Virus record (IMG/VR): IMGVR_UViG_3300035698_016797
Span: 117,031 to 181,030 of that record
DNA from: a virus
Length of the DNA: 64,000 nucleotides
Reading direction: 5' to 3' (one strand)
Shown here: piece after piece, positions 29,273 to 38,296 of the stretch
Numbering within the stretch: the stretch's first letter is position 1
How the letters are laid out: each line of letters starts with the position of its first letter
Made by a program: the position numbers and the translations under genes
Notes under the pieces: model-generated
Databases searched by the model: none
What the model was told of the DNA's origin: nothing
What the model saw: only the letters and a program-made list of their open reading frames with translations

Positions 29273-30178
29273 TTAAGCTTCCTCCATTTCATACTTCATA
29301 CATGCGATTGATAGTGTAACTTCACGATGTTCATCTTGGATATCGTCATTTGGTTCTGCCTCAAAAAGAACGTGAAGCTCATGATGTCGTTTCTCAAGTG
29401 TAGATAACTCTTTTTCCATACTGGCTGTGAGAAATACGGATGTTTTATTAGCTGGTTTTGCAGTTGCTGCAACCCCACCAAACAAAAGACCACGCAATAC
29501 GCGTGATACTCTTCTTCCTGCAACAACCTTTGAATGGTGCCAATCATCCATCAGATATGCCGTAGCTTCTGTTTTTTTAACAATCTCATCTCCAACTAAA
29601 AAGTCAAAGCCAGTAAACCACGTTTCCATGCTCACAAACATTTCTCCCTTTTCAGCTGACTCCTCAATGTCGGCAACTGTTTTGGGGAAGCACATCTTGT
29701 AAAGAACGGCAGATGCAACGATGTCTATTTTTTGATCTACAGGTCTTAAAGGATCGTCATTGTGATCCAAATCTGCAATCGCTTGTTCGTTCAAAATCTT
29801 CCCATCACACACAACTGCTGTCTCAACCATATGTCCTATGATTGTATTTTCATTGTGATTAAGGATTGGCTCTTCAATGTAGCTGGCGTTTTCTTCAAGC
29901 TGATGTTCTACATTAAAAGGTTTGTGTCTGGGTGTTTGCCAAGCTCTGGCCATTTCACTTCGTGCAAAATAGTCAGCATTACCGTTCTCATGCTCAGACA
30001 CAAGCAGGAACTTTACATATGTCAAATCAGCCATACATAAGTCACTTGGTGGCTCAAGAGCTGCTACAGCCTTCATGATTCCAGGTTCAACCCCCGTGGG
30101 TTTGTCTGGAAGAATCATTCTGGCCTTTACCAGTGTACGTTGATATTTGTCGAAAGGTGAATTTGATTTTTCTGCCAT
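29273..30178 (-). CDS. Prohead maturation protease
   Basis: A 301-residue protein with GGAG eight bases before ATG. The region NVEHQLEENASYIEE followed by IIGHMVETAVV, and then IDIVASAVLYKMCFPKTVADIEESAEKGEMFVSMETWF, has the layout of phage prohead proteases: a His in an N.eH motif, a later Ser in an SME motif. It lies between the portal and scaffold genes, where this enzyme is normally encoded. It would cleave the scaffold and capsid N termini in the prohead. Candidate catalytic residues are the His of VEH and the Ser of VSME; this needs structural confirmation. Confidence 0.65.
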   Translation of the reverse strand: MAEKSNSPFDKYQRTLVKARMILPDKPTGVEPGIMKAVAALEPPSDLCMADLTYVKFLLVSEHENGNADYFARSEMARAWQTPRHKPFNVEHQLEENASYIEEPILNHNENTIIGHMVETAVVCDGKILNEQAIADLDHNDDPLRPVDQKIDIVASAVLYKMCFPKTVADIEESAEKGEMFVSMETWFTGFDFLVGDEIVKKTEATAYLMDDWHHSKVVAGRRVSRVLRGLLFGGVAATAKPANKTSVFLTASMEKELSTLEKRHHELHVLFEAEPNDDIQDEHREVTLSIACMKYEMEEA

Positions 30179-30268
30179 ATCCGCAACTCCGAGGGTTAAC
30201 GTGATAACTCAATATCACTAATATTACACTAATGCATCGTAGGATAACACAAAATTGTAGAAAAAAAA
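30179..30268 (-). promoter_or_regulatory. Untranslated gap before the protease gene
   Basis: A 90-base AT-rich gap between the 90-residue gene and the protease. It contains several TATTA/TAATATTA blocks on both strands that could include a -10 element, but no convincing -35 partner. I see no strong hairpin. Confidence 0.25.
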
Positions 30269-30541
30269 TTACATTTGTTCGAACTGTGAAGGTTCTATAA
30301 CTTCATTTTCATCAACTTCAATATGACTTGCAGCCAAAGTAGCTAGACAAGGATCGTAAGTATAGGTTGTATAAATCCTAACACCCTGATCCTTCTTTTT
30401 TGCCTCCGTGCTGTAAGAAAATTCTACATGATCATTCCATTGAGATAGAAATAAAGCAGCACTTTTTGGCTTAACATCTTTGCCGTTTACAGTAAAGCTT
30501 GTGCCTTCTTTTGTTCCGTCAGATTTGATAACGATATCCAT
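30269..30541 (-). CDS. Small head-module protein of unknown function
   Basis: A 90-residue protein after the portal gene, with RBS CAGGGAGATTAAAA before ATG. Beta-rich N terminus (MDIVIKSDGTKEGTSFTVNG) and an acidic C terminus (EVDENEVIEPSQFEQM). No Cys, membrane or signal features. I do not recognise it. Its position between portal and protease suggests a head-assembly cofactor; it is spaced 2 bases from the portal stop and so is probably co-translated. Confidence 0.5.
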   Translation of the reverse strand: MDIVIKSDGTKEGTSFTVNGKDVKPKSAALFLSQWNDHVEFSYSTEAKKKDQGVRIYTTYTYDPCLATLAASHIEVDENEVIEPSQFEQM

Positions 30542-30543
30542 TT

Positions 30544-32652
30544 TTAATCTCCCTGATTTTCTTCTAATTCTGCTGCGATTTCACAGCCTAGGACAGTAGG
30601 AACTACCTCGTTGAGTTCTTGATCTTCCTGTCTAATTGTTGATGCTTTTGCAACTACGTAATAAAGGAATTCTTCTGGGTCATCATCTATATGATACTTT
30701 TCCAAAAGAGATTTTGAAACACTAAGCCAACACTTAGAATATGTCTCATCCTTTTTTCTCTTGGTCATTCTTTTACCTTCACTTCTCGCCACACCTTCTG
30801 CTTGTGCAAATGCAGCTTCAAACATTTCTGATGCCACACCTTTTATCTCTTCGTATTTAGGCAAGTTAGCAACTAGCTTCAATCCGTTTGGAGATCTAGG
30901 TTTACCCTGCCTCTTTGGCCTGCCAGGCTCCTTTTTACCAGGAGGTCTACCGGGAGTACCACTTTTAGGAGTCGAGCTTTCTCTGTCTTCCTTCTTCTCT
31001 GCAACCTGAGGAATCAAAATTTTGAACTTATCCCTAAGACTCTGTTCTGATTTAAGTCTCTTGACTTCTCGTGGGAATTGGTATCCAATTGTTTCCATTG
31101 CAGTCTCGTAAGAAATGATTTGCTTTTCAACCAATTGTGCAACAACTCTCATAAACTCATTTTCGTCTTTCATATTGAGTCTTGCAAATGAACCTTCTGG
31201 CATTTCTTCAATATCTAAAGCTTTGCAGATCTGCTTAACTTCTTTATTAAACCATTCTATGAACGAATCTTGTGCGTCACACAGGATCTCAACCAAACCT
31301 TTTAAGTTCAAAACATTGTTACCAATACTTTCTCCACTGCTACCTGTAAGAATCTTGGCGATACCAAAACATGTTCTAATGTCCTCATTTACAGGTTCGA
31401 ACTTATCGTTGTTGAGGGATTCAAGTTCTGGCTCAACAAATTCCATCTGTAGTGTGTGGTTCCAAAAAATGGTAAGTGTTCTACTGGGCTTGTTGAATTC
31501 TGCTGCAAGTTTAGCTATTTCGGTAGGGTCAAAAACTGGAAACTCATCATTACCAACGGTAACCTTAAGAATCCTATTACGAACACTTCTTACGGTTGCT
31601 CTGTCCATTTGAATAAGTTCGTATTTGTAATCAAGAGCCTCAAAACCGTGTGCCGTAATTGGATCTGCCCACTTTTCATAAGGCTGTTTACTTCTGGTGC
31701 ACATTGACGCCAACTCTTCCGGTAGAAGGATTTCGGTTTTACCATCAAGTATCTGAGAGAGTATCTCTCTTGGAATTGCGTCTATCAATGGTTTTGTTTC
31801 TGCATTTGGTCTTTCTACTAAATTCTTGAAGTCGTCTTGAACCTGAAGATACATCTGTCTTCCCCACGGAAAGGTTGATGGCCCCTTGATGGTTATGCTC
31901 AGAGGATTAAGTACGGTATATGCCCCAGGAATTGAACGCTTACTCCATCTGTACTTGCGTTCTGCATAAACCTTTTCCACCTCTTTCACGGTTTTCTTAT
32001 CTATGTCTCCGGCGGCAAACTTTTTCCTTGCCCCATGTAGAAATCTCCACGCTTCCATATATTCGTTCCGAGCCTTAATGCTTTCAGATGCAAGTCTTCC
32101 AGATTTTACACTGCCGGTTGTTTGTCCAAGTTTTCCATGAAGTTTAGGTCTGTACGGTACAAGGGTTTTGAAAATTGGAACATTACCAGATCTGAAGTAT
32201 TCTAAAAAATACCATCTTTGAAACTCTGTTCCTGCAACATCTTTCCACCAAGCCTTAAAGAAATCCTCAACCTTCTTGTTCTCTGCGTTGATTCTAAACG
32301 TATCGTTTGAAAGAGCTGACAAAAGATCTACAGACTTGCTTACCACTGGATCTTTGTTGTAGTACTTCATAGCCTTCTGTATTCGACTCTTTGGGTCTGT
32401 AGCATACGATGGGTCTCCCCAGTCTGATTCATTTTCCCACACAGGTGAAACGAAATCATTTCTACGAACGATTGCTCCTGTAGCAAGGTTTGGATAAAAC
32501 GTTTCACTACCATCCTTATTGTGCTTGGAATAGAATTCCCCGCCTTCTGTTGGTTCTACGGGAGCATCTGACGTGCCAGCTTGAGCCAAAATCATTTGCT
32601 CAGCTTCTTCCTTATTACCTGCTGCCATTTCTTTTGGTGTGCCAGTTTCCAT
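30544..32652 (-). CDS. Portal protein
   Basis: A 702-residue protein if started at METGTPKEM (GGAG seven bases upstream); a TTG two codons earlier is less likely. It follows the terminase and has the portal layout: an N-terminal region with VSKSVDLLSALSNDTF, a wing/stem with LVERPNAETKPLIDAIP, and a helical core (GLVEILCDAQDSFIEWFNKEVKQI). The segment YETAMETIGYQFPREVKRLKSEQ is the usual end of portal cores. A basic, Gly/Pro/Arg-rich linker (GTPGRPPGKKEPGRPKRQGK, about 575-595) leads to a ~100-residue C-terminal extension, which is unusual and might contact DNA or the terminase. Confidence 0.78.
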   Translation of the reverse strand: METGTPKEMAAGNKEEAEQMILAQAGTSDAPVEPTEGGEFYSKHNKDGSETFYPNLATGAIVRRNDFVSPVWENESDWGDPSYATDPKSRIQKAMKYYNKDPVVSKSVDLLSALSNDTFRINAENKKVEDFFKAWWKDVAGTEFQRWYFLEYFRSGNVPIFKTLVPYRPKLHGKLGQTTGSVKSGRLASESIKARNEYMEAWRFLHGARKKFAAGDIDKKTVKEVEKVYAERKYRWSKRSIPGAYTVLNPLSITIKGPSTFPWGRQMYLQVQDDFKNLVERPNAETKPLIDAIPREILSQILDGKTEILLPEELASMCTRSKQPYEKWADPITAHGFEALDYKYELIQMDRATVRSVRNRILKVTVGNDEFPVFDPTEIAKLAAEFNKPSRTLTIFWNHTLQMEFVEPELESLNNDKFEPVNEDIRTCFGIAKILTGSSGESIGNNVLNLKGLVEILCDAQDSFIEWFNKEVKQICKALDIEEMPEGSFARLNMKDENEFMRVVAQLVEKQIISYETAMETIGYQFPREVKRLKSEQSLRDKFKILIPQVAEKKEDRESSTPKSGTPGRPPGKKEPGRPKRQGKPRSPNGLKLVANLPKYEEIKGVASEMFEAAFAQAEGVARSEGKRMTKRKKDETYSKCWLSVSKSLLEKYHIDDDPEEFLYYVVAKASTIRQEDQELNEVVPTVLGCEIAAELEENQGD

Positions 32653-32664
32653 TGACAATCTCCT

Positions 32665-34389
32665 TTAGCTCCAAAAACCAGACGCTAATTGTGTCGGTTT
32701 TTCTGTTGCACGAATGTAATCTCTGCCCATTGCGTGTGCGATAAGGGCTGCACTGTATCTGTCTTTTCTTTGATGTTTCATTGGAGTGTCCCAGTGCATT
32801 CTTCCGTGCCCAGTAACGGACACCACGATATTTTGAACTTCTTCAAGTGTTTTAAGTACTTGTTCATCTGCGTCTTCTTTTGCCGGAGTACATGTTTCGC
32901 CGTCACAAGGTGGTGTAGATGCTATTTTAAATGTTCCGTGTTGTAATCCAGAAAGCATGTCGTGATTAGCATCGTGCAACCATTCGTATTTACTAAACTC
33001 TATCAGTTCTAGTATTCTACTCCCTTTCATGCCAACATGTTCATCAAAACCTCTTTGTAAAATTAATTGTTGTCCTTGTGGGCACAAATCTTTGTTTGCC
33101 AAAAGGTCTCTAATTGTTGTTCCACCACCACCACTATCCATTCCTATCTCTGCTATGTTGTATATTTCCATAAGCTTTCTGATTTCACTATGCATCAGTG
33201 GAAAGCTTTTCTTGTGATATGTCAACATTCTTACTAGCTGGACCTCTTTCGCACTTAAGTCAACTTTAACAATTGCTATTGCAAAATTGTCTCCACTACG
33301 AGCAGGGTCTACTCCTGCTATGTATATTGTATCTTCCTCCGCTTTCAAATGACACGAAAAGTTGCGATGTTCCCTCGCTTTGTCTAGTAAAGATCTTGGA
33401 TAAAAACCCTCAGAATCAGGAGGAAAGAAACAGCAGTATTCCATTTTGAACATATAGTCAGACATCTCTCTTCGGGCCTCATCAATACTGCTTTGATTCA
33501 TAAAGCCTTCTGGAGGGTCTTCATAGTTAAACAAAACAAGTGCGCGTTCGTTATCCATCATTATTCTATGTGGGACTTGTCCATGATTTGGACTTGGACC
33601 ACGACACTCAACCGCAACATCTTCTGGTATTGGTTTTCCAGCATCCTTTAGGAGTTGACACTTCTTTTTCTTTTCAAGAAGTATCTCTATAAATTTCGCA
33701 ACACGTTCCCATAGATGATTATATTGAAAGTATGAGGTTGATGCAAAAACAATCTTGTTTTGTGCAGCCTGTTGAATGCTATCAATTTCTCCAGCTTCCA
33801 ACAACTTCCTTTGCTCCTGAAGACGTCTTACATTCTCCATTGGATCTTTTGTAGTAGCCATCATACCGCGAATAACAATATCAAGAATGTCTCTTGGAAT
33901 CTGAGCAACCTCATCGCAAATGATAGTAAAGAAACGTGCTCCACGAATTTTTCCACCATCTCCAAGAGGAAGGGCTTCGATTGAAGATCCCATTCTGTTC
34001 TCAGATCCGCTCAATCTAAGATAGCAACTCTCTGGACCACGAACAGGAGGCTTAATGCACGCCTCTCTAAAGTCTGGTGAGATTTCATATATCTTTTCAA
34101 CCTCTGCAAATACAAACTTACTCTGCCTGTATGTCGGTGCCAAAATACCTACTTTCTCTCCGGGAAAAAGCAGTGCTCTTAGAACTGCAAATAGTGCAAG
34201 CATGAACGTTTTTCCACCACCACGAGTTAGGCAGATTATGGAATAGTTTGATTCCCACATCGCCTTCATTGTTAATCTTTGATGTGGTGCAAGATCAATG
34301 CCTAAAATATCGCTAGAAGCAATGCACGGATTTTCTCTGTAATACTGAATAAGCTCTAGTTTGTTTCTTGCTGTTTCTTTTTCTGCCAT
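32665..34389 (-). CDS. terL: Terminase large subunit (packaging ATPase-nuclease)
   Basis: A 574-residue protein. Walker A is TRGGGKT at 55-61, followed by an LAPTYRQS motif; Walker B is FFTIICDE ending at D159-E160. The C-terminal RNase H-like nuclease begins near residue 335 (YIAGVDPARSGDNFAIAIV), with a second acidic position in IAEIGMDSGGGG and a late Asp-containing segment (DRYSAALIAHAMG). It drives DNA into the prohead and cuts concatemers. It stands first in the head module. No small terminase gene is recognisable next to it. The ATG has only a weak AGG upstream. Confidence 0.95.
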   Translation of the reverse strand: MAEKETARNKLELIQYYRENPCIASSDILGIDLAPHQRLTMKAMWESNYSIICLTRGGGKTFMLALFAVLRALLFPGEKVGILAPTYRQSKFVFAEVEKIYEISPDFREACIKPPVRGPESCYLRLSGSENRMGSSIEALPLGDGGKIRGARFFTIICDEVAQIPRDILDIVIRGMMATTKDPMENVRRLQEQRKLLEAGEIDSIQQAAQNKIVFASTSYFQYNHLWERVAKFIEILLEKKKKCQLLKDAGKPIPEDVAVECRGPSPNHGQVPHRIMMDNERALVLFNYEDPPEGFMNQSSIDEARREMSDYMFKMEYCCFFPPDSEGFYPRSLLDKAREHRNFSCHLKAEEDTIYIAGVDPARSGDNFAIAIVKVDLSAKEVQLVRMLTYHKKSFPLMHSEIRKLMEIYNIAEIGMDSGGGGTTIRDLLANKDLCPQGQQLILQRGFDEHVGMKGSRILELIEFSKYEWLHDANHDMLSGLQHGTFKIASTPPCDGETCTPAKEDADEQVLKTLEEVQNIVVSVTGHGRMHWDTPMKHQRKDRYSAALIAHAMGRDYIRATEKPTQLASGFWS

Positions 34390-34390
34390 A

Positions 34391-37147
34391 TTAATACCTA
34401 TATACTGTTAAGTCCGATGGAACACCAGGAGGTGTGTTTACAACAAACTGACCAACCGGACTCCATCCGGCAGAATCCTGATGCCCATCATTCGCCTTTA
34501 TTCTCCAATAGTACTGATTGGAACTCAACACTTGTCCACCAAGCATTGTATAGTAGTAGGTTGGAATGTCCTCAATCGTTTGTACTATTGTCGGATTTCC
34601 CTGTTCGTCAGCGGAAAAATCATACTGAGTACCTACTTCCATAGTATACTCAATTACATCTAAAGTGTCACCATCTAATGATTGTCCCCATTCAAAGTTA
34701 ATGTTTGACAAAGATCCCACCATTGGGTTTGTAATCTGAGAATTCACACCATTGACATCCATTGGCCCAGTAGCATTTACAGGTATATGATTATATCTAA
34801 CTTCAAAATGAGTTGTTGGTCCAAAGTTGCCTATGGTATTTCTGGCCGCAATATGGAAGTAGTATGTTCCTGCTCCTTCATATATCTCAAGATCATATCC
34901 TGTTATAGTTTGGGTTGTTCTTTGGAAAGAGTCAGATGCTTCTGTTCCTGAATTTTGATCTAAAAATATAAAGTATCCGTCGGTTGGATAGTATCCAGGT
35001 GTTGGAGCATTCCATGTAAATTCGATATCGTTTTCCTCTTGCCACGTTGCCTCTGCTACGTTGCAGGATACAACAACCTCTCCTGGAGCATCCTCTATGA
35101 CTGTAATTTTACCGTATAGATTCTTTGCCCAATATCTCGTAACCGTAATTTTTGCAGAGAAATCGTCATTAAACTCATCTATCCATCCATAGCTTTCTGG
35201 AGTATAAACCGCCATTGTTGCCCCAAGATCTTCTATTGCAATGATATATATCATAGCACCAAGGTCTCGGTTTACTTTGTACCCTACATTAATAATACAC
35301 CCAAGCTCTGAATCGCCATATGTATTCAACTCAATCTTTGCTCCAACATCTGAGTATCCAAAAACATCAAATACATTTATGTATGCACGCAAATCTTCAT
35401 ATGGAGAAATAGAAATTCTTGCACCAATATCTGCCCTTGAAAAGATTGTAAGCTTTGCGCTTATTTCTACATCGTGTGGTTTTGAAACTGTTATTGTTCC
35501 GCCAAGTTCTGAGACTAATTCTTTGTATACATTTAGAGATGCCCACAGATCAGAGTATGGTTTTATTGTAACCTTACCGCCAAAGTTTGATAGAGAAGGC
35601 TTTACAACGCTCATTTTTGCAGAGAAGTCTACACTGATTGGAGTAACTTCCATTTCATTCCAAGACGACCATCCTCCATACTGTTTGGAATCCCAGGCTC
35701 TCACTCTCCATGCAAATGTGCCGGACAGTAAGTCTGAATCAATCTTATAACTTGTTGTCAGTCCAAGGTCTGCTCCAGGTATATCGTAAAAGTTCACCTC
35801 AGAAGAGTATACATTTGGACTTAGTCCAGACGGAACAACTTGTAGGTGATACAATAATACATCAAGTTGATCTTCGTCTTCCGCATTTCCCCATGTAAAT
35901 GTTGGACGACTTGTATATGCTAATCCAGATGGATTTGGTAGCGTCTCGATATAGAACGGAGTGGTAGGGTCTGACGGTAGCGTGTTTATCTTTACGTTGT
36001 ATGTTGAAGTTGAGCCTATCCATCCATATGAGTTCCTGGCCGCAACATGGAAAAACATACTTCCTGCATCGTACCATGTTTTGCCAATATAGTGAAATTG
36101 AGAATATTGATCAGATTGTGAAAGTGTATAGTCCTCGGTGTCATTCCATGCAACCATATACCCGTTGCCAGTTGCCAAATATCCCCAATCAGAAGGCTCA
36201 TCCCATGTGAAGATAAACTCTTCTTCTTGTTGCCATGTGCCGGATGGCACTATTGAAGTTCCAGACGGAGGTAAACAATATCCACTAGGATCTAACCATC
36301 CACTTGGCATTGGAGGATATCCACTTGGCATTGGATAGGCAATTAGATCATAAACACCACTTGGTCTATTTGCTATAGGAGAAATGGAACTGCCAAGATT
36401 GCTAACGTCTTTACCATTAACTGTGATTAAGCCAGACAGTTGCTGATGGTCTACTGTAACCGTACATTTACCACCAAGAGATGTGTACGAAGATTTGATA
36501 ACCTTGATTTTTCCACCAAGCAACTGGTCTGTGACATCAACGGTAATTTTTGCATCAAGAGGGCTTGATCCTGATATAGTAATCTTGGCACCAAGGTATT
36601 GGCCTCCAAGCGTAACTGTTATAGATGCTTCAAATTCCTTTATTCCCCTAAGGACATTTATTTGTGCACCAAGATCCTCGTTCGTTGGAATAGAAAGCTT
36701 TGCTCCGAGATTTTTAGTCTCGGTTTGCATAACGGTAATTTTTGCATCAAAATCATCTTTTGGATAGACAAAAATCTTACCTTTTATACCACGATAAACA
36801 GTACACCTTGCAAGAAGATTTTTCTTTGGCTTAATAGTAAGCTTTGCTGGCAAATTTTTGTATGGAATAACATAAATGCTTGCCAACATATTCGTATACA
36901 GATATTCAACAATTTTTATGCGTGAATCTAAGTCTGTGTTGCTGAATATAGAAATTTTTGCTGACAGATTTGCTCCACCAGCGCCGGAGATAATAATACG
37001 AGCATCAAGACCTGACTCTGGTTTCTCGACATCAATTCGAGCACCAAGAGTAGAGTGGTAAGAAGGAAGCAGCGTGTCAATACCATCCCATGTGGTATTA
37101 GTCTGATCCCATGTTTGATTTAGTAGATCCCAAGTCTGATTAGCCAT
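34391..37147 (-). CDS. Beta-repeat and Fn3-like fibre protein
   Basis: A 918-residue protein. The start has a triple NQTWD-like repeat. Two blocks (about residues 35-250 and 510-720) are built from about 30 copies of a short unit with consensus LGAKITV, spaced 10-14 residues, alternating with polar turns; this suggests a beta-solenoid or stacked-strand shaft. Each block is followed by a pair of Fn3/Ig-like domains (FTWDEPSDWGYLATGNGYMV; FTWNAPTPGYYPTDGYFIF). Between them is a Pro-Ser-Gly-rich segment (YPMPSGYPPMPSGWLDPSG). It has no chaperone-type C terminus. It lies between terminase and a radical SAM gene, so it is probably a virion surface fibre. It lacks a close ribosome binding site; AAAGGAG lies about 25 bases upstream between two 12-base direct repeats. 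Confidence 0.65.
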   Translation of the reverse strand: MANQTWDLLNQTWDQTNTTWDGIDTLLPSYHSTLGARIDVEKPESGLDARIIISGAGGANLSAKISIFSNTDLDSRIKIVEYLYTNMLASIYVIPYKNLPAKLTIKPKKNLLARCTVYRGIKGKIFVYPKDDFDAKITVMQTETKNLGAKLSIPTNEDLGAQINVLRGIKEFEASITVTLGGQYLGAKITISGSSPLDAKITVDVTDQLLGGKIKVIKSSYTSLGGKCTVTVDHQQLSGLITVNGKDVSNLGSSISPIANRPSGVYDLIAYPMPSGYPPMPSGWLDPSGYCLPPSGTSIVPSGTWQQEEEFIFTWDEPSDWGYLATGNGYMVAWNDTEDYTLSQSDQYSQFHYIGKTWYDAGSMFFHVAARNSYGWIGSTSTYNVKINTLPSDPTTPFYIETLPNPSGLAYTSRPTFTWGNAEDEDQLDVLLYHLQVVPSGLSPNVYSSEVNFYDIPGADLGLTTSYKIDSDLLSGTFAWRVRAWDSKQYGGWSSWNEMEVTPISVDFSAKMSVVKPSLSNFGGKVTIKPYSDLWASLNVYKELVSELGGTITVSKPHDVEISAKLTIFSRADIGARISISPYEDLRAYINVFDVFGYSDVGAKIELNTYGDSELGCIINVGYKVNRDLGAMIYIIAIEDLGATMAVYTPESYGWIDEFNDDFSAKITVTRYWAKNLYGKITVIEDAPGEVVVSCNVAEATWQEENDIEFTWNAPTPGYYPTDGYFIFLDQNSGTEASDSFQRTTQTITGYDLEIYEGAGTYYFHIAARNTIGNFGPTTHFEVRYNHIPVNATGPMDVNGVNSQITNPMVGSLSNINFEWGQSLDGDTLDVIEYTMEVGTQYDFSADEQGNPTIVQTIEDIPTYYYTMLGGQVLSSNQYYWRIKANDGHQDSAGWSPVGQFVVNTPPGVPSDLTVYRY

Positions 37148-37159
37148 TTTGCCACATCC

Positions 37160-37191
37160 ATTGTATTGGCTCCTTTACCATTGTATTGGTT
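37160..37191. repeat. Tandem 12-bp direct repeat before the fibre gene
   Basis: CCATTGTATTGG occurs at 37160-37171 and again at 37180-37191, a 20-base period. The AAAGGAG that might serve the fibre gene lies between the copies. A two-site operator or a replication slippage product are both possible. Confidence 0.6.
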
Positions 37192-37195
37192 GAGG

Positions 37196-38296
37196 CTATG
37201 ATCTTTTTGATTCTGCAATCGTGTTAAGCTTCTGTTCTATTTTAGTATGTTCTGCTAGTGATATATCAAAAGTTTCTGCAACTTTTTCAACATCTTTCAT
37301 TCTTTGAATGGTATGTTTTGCAAATTCTTCTGTATATCCTTCCCCAAAAATGTTATACTCTCCCACTCCATTAATTTCCATGTTTGAACCGAAAACTGGA
37401 GAAAAATGCACACTTGAAATGTTAACCTCTTTTGCAAAGTGCAACACTTTTTCAAGATGTGGTAATGTTTTTTTTGTAACCACACAGATAAGTGTTCTTA
37501 TTTTGTGATGTGGATGTGCGTTTGCTATTTGTCTAATATTTTCCACAACATTATCAACCTTTACTCCACGGTTGAATAGATATGATTCTGGGTCAACTGA
37601 ATCTATTGATATGTCAACCATAGAAATTGGACCCTCGTGAACCCACTTGTTATATCTCTCCAACGTTAATCTTTGTCCGTTAGTAGTAAGACAAAAGGGC
37701 TTGCTAGATTCAGAATTTTTGAGTGGCAAAAGCAGCTTTGATAACTCTTCGTCTGTCAGTACCAGACATTCTCCGCCAACTATTCTAAATGCCGAAGCGT
37801 CCTTGGCCCATTTTCCAATGTGAGAATATGCCTCACTAGAATTTGGAGGGTGCATTATCCTATCCTTAGTACTGAATTGAATACAAAACGTACATTTTGC
37901 ATCACAAACGAGAGTGATTATAACTTGAGCGTTCAACGGAGTGCATTCAACGACAACTTCGTTGTTGTCAACAAGGTTCAAAAAATATTCCAATTGTTCA
38001 TCGGGAATACACTTTTTCATTGGACCAAGCCTCTCTTCTGGGGTTTCTGACTTGAGAAGTTCTGGACACGAAGTGCCTTTGCAACATTTGTACATTCCGT
38101 CTTTAAGCATATCTCCTCTCATCTCTTTGAAAAAATCTCCATTCCACCATTCAAAATCTCCAACATACGGTCCCTTCCAATCTTCATACAGGGCACCGCA
38201 GCGTCCCATTTGACAGCAACATGTAGCTCCGTTGTAGCTTGCAATTGCAGAAATCCAAGGCTTCATACAAATATCTTTTCTATCTCTATTTTTCAT
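37196..38296 (-). CDS. Radical SAM protein with N-terminal Cys-rich (SPASM/twitch-like) domain
   Basis: A 366-residue protein if started at MKNRDRKD, whose ATG overlaps the glycosyltransferase stop (TAATG). The radical SAM site is CDAKCTFC (C131, C135, C138), which should hold a 4Fe-4S cluster and SAM. The first ~85 residues hold extra Cys (C10, CCC 26-28, C33, CC 71-72, C77) around an EDWKGPYVGD signature, an auxiliary-cluster or SPASM/twitch-like module placed before the barrel. A paralogue is encoded at 54433-55545 with the same signature. The substrate is unknown; coupling to the glycosyltransferase suggests a virion protein or glycan modification. A GGE motif (IVGGECLVL) for SAM binding is present. 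Confidence 0.85.
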   Translation of the reverse strand: MKNRDRKDICMKPWISAIASYNGATCCCQMGRCGALYEDWKGPYVGDFEWWNGDFFKEMRGDMLKDGMYKCCKGTSCPELLKSETPEERLGPMKKCIPDEQLEYFLNLVDNNEVVVECTPLNAQVIITLVCDAKCTFCIQFSTKDRIMHPPNSSEAYSHIGKWAKDASAFRIVGGECLVLTDEELSKLLLPLKNSESSKPFCLTTNGQRLTLERYNKWVHEGPISMVDISIDSVDPESYLFNRGVKVDNVVENIRQIANAHPHHKIRTLICVVTKKTLPHLEKVLHFAKEVNISSVHFSPVFGSNMEINGVGEYNIFGEGYTEEFAKHTIQRMKDVEKVAETFDISLAEHTKIEQKLNTIAESKRS

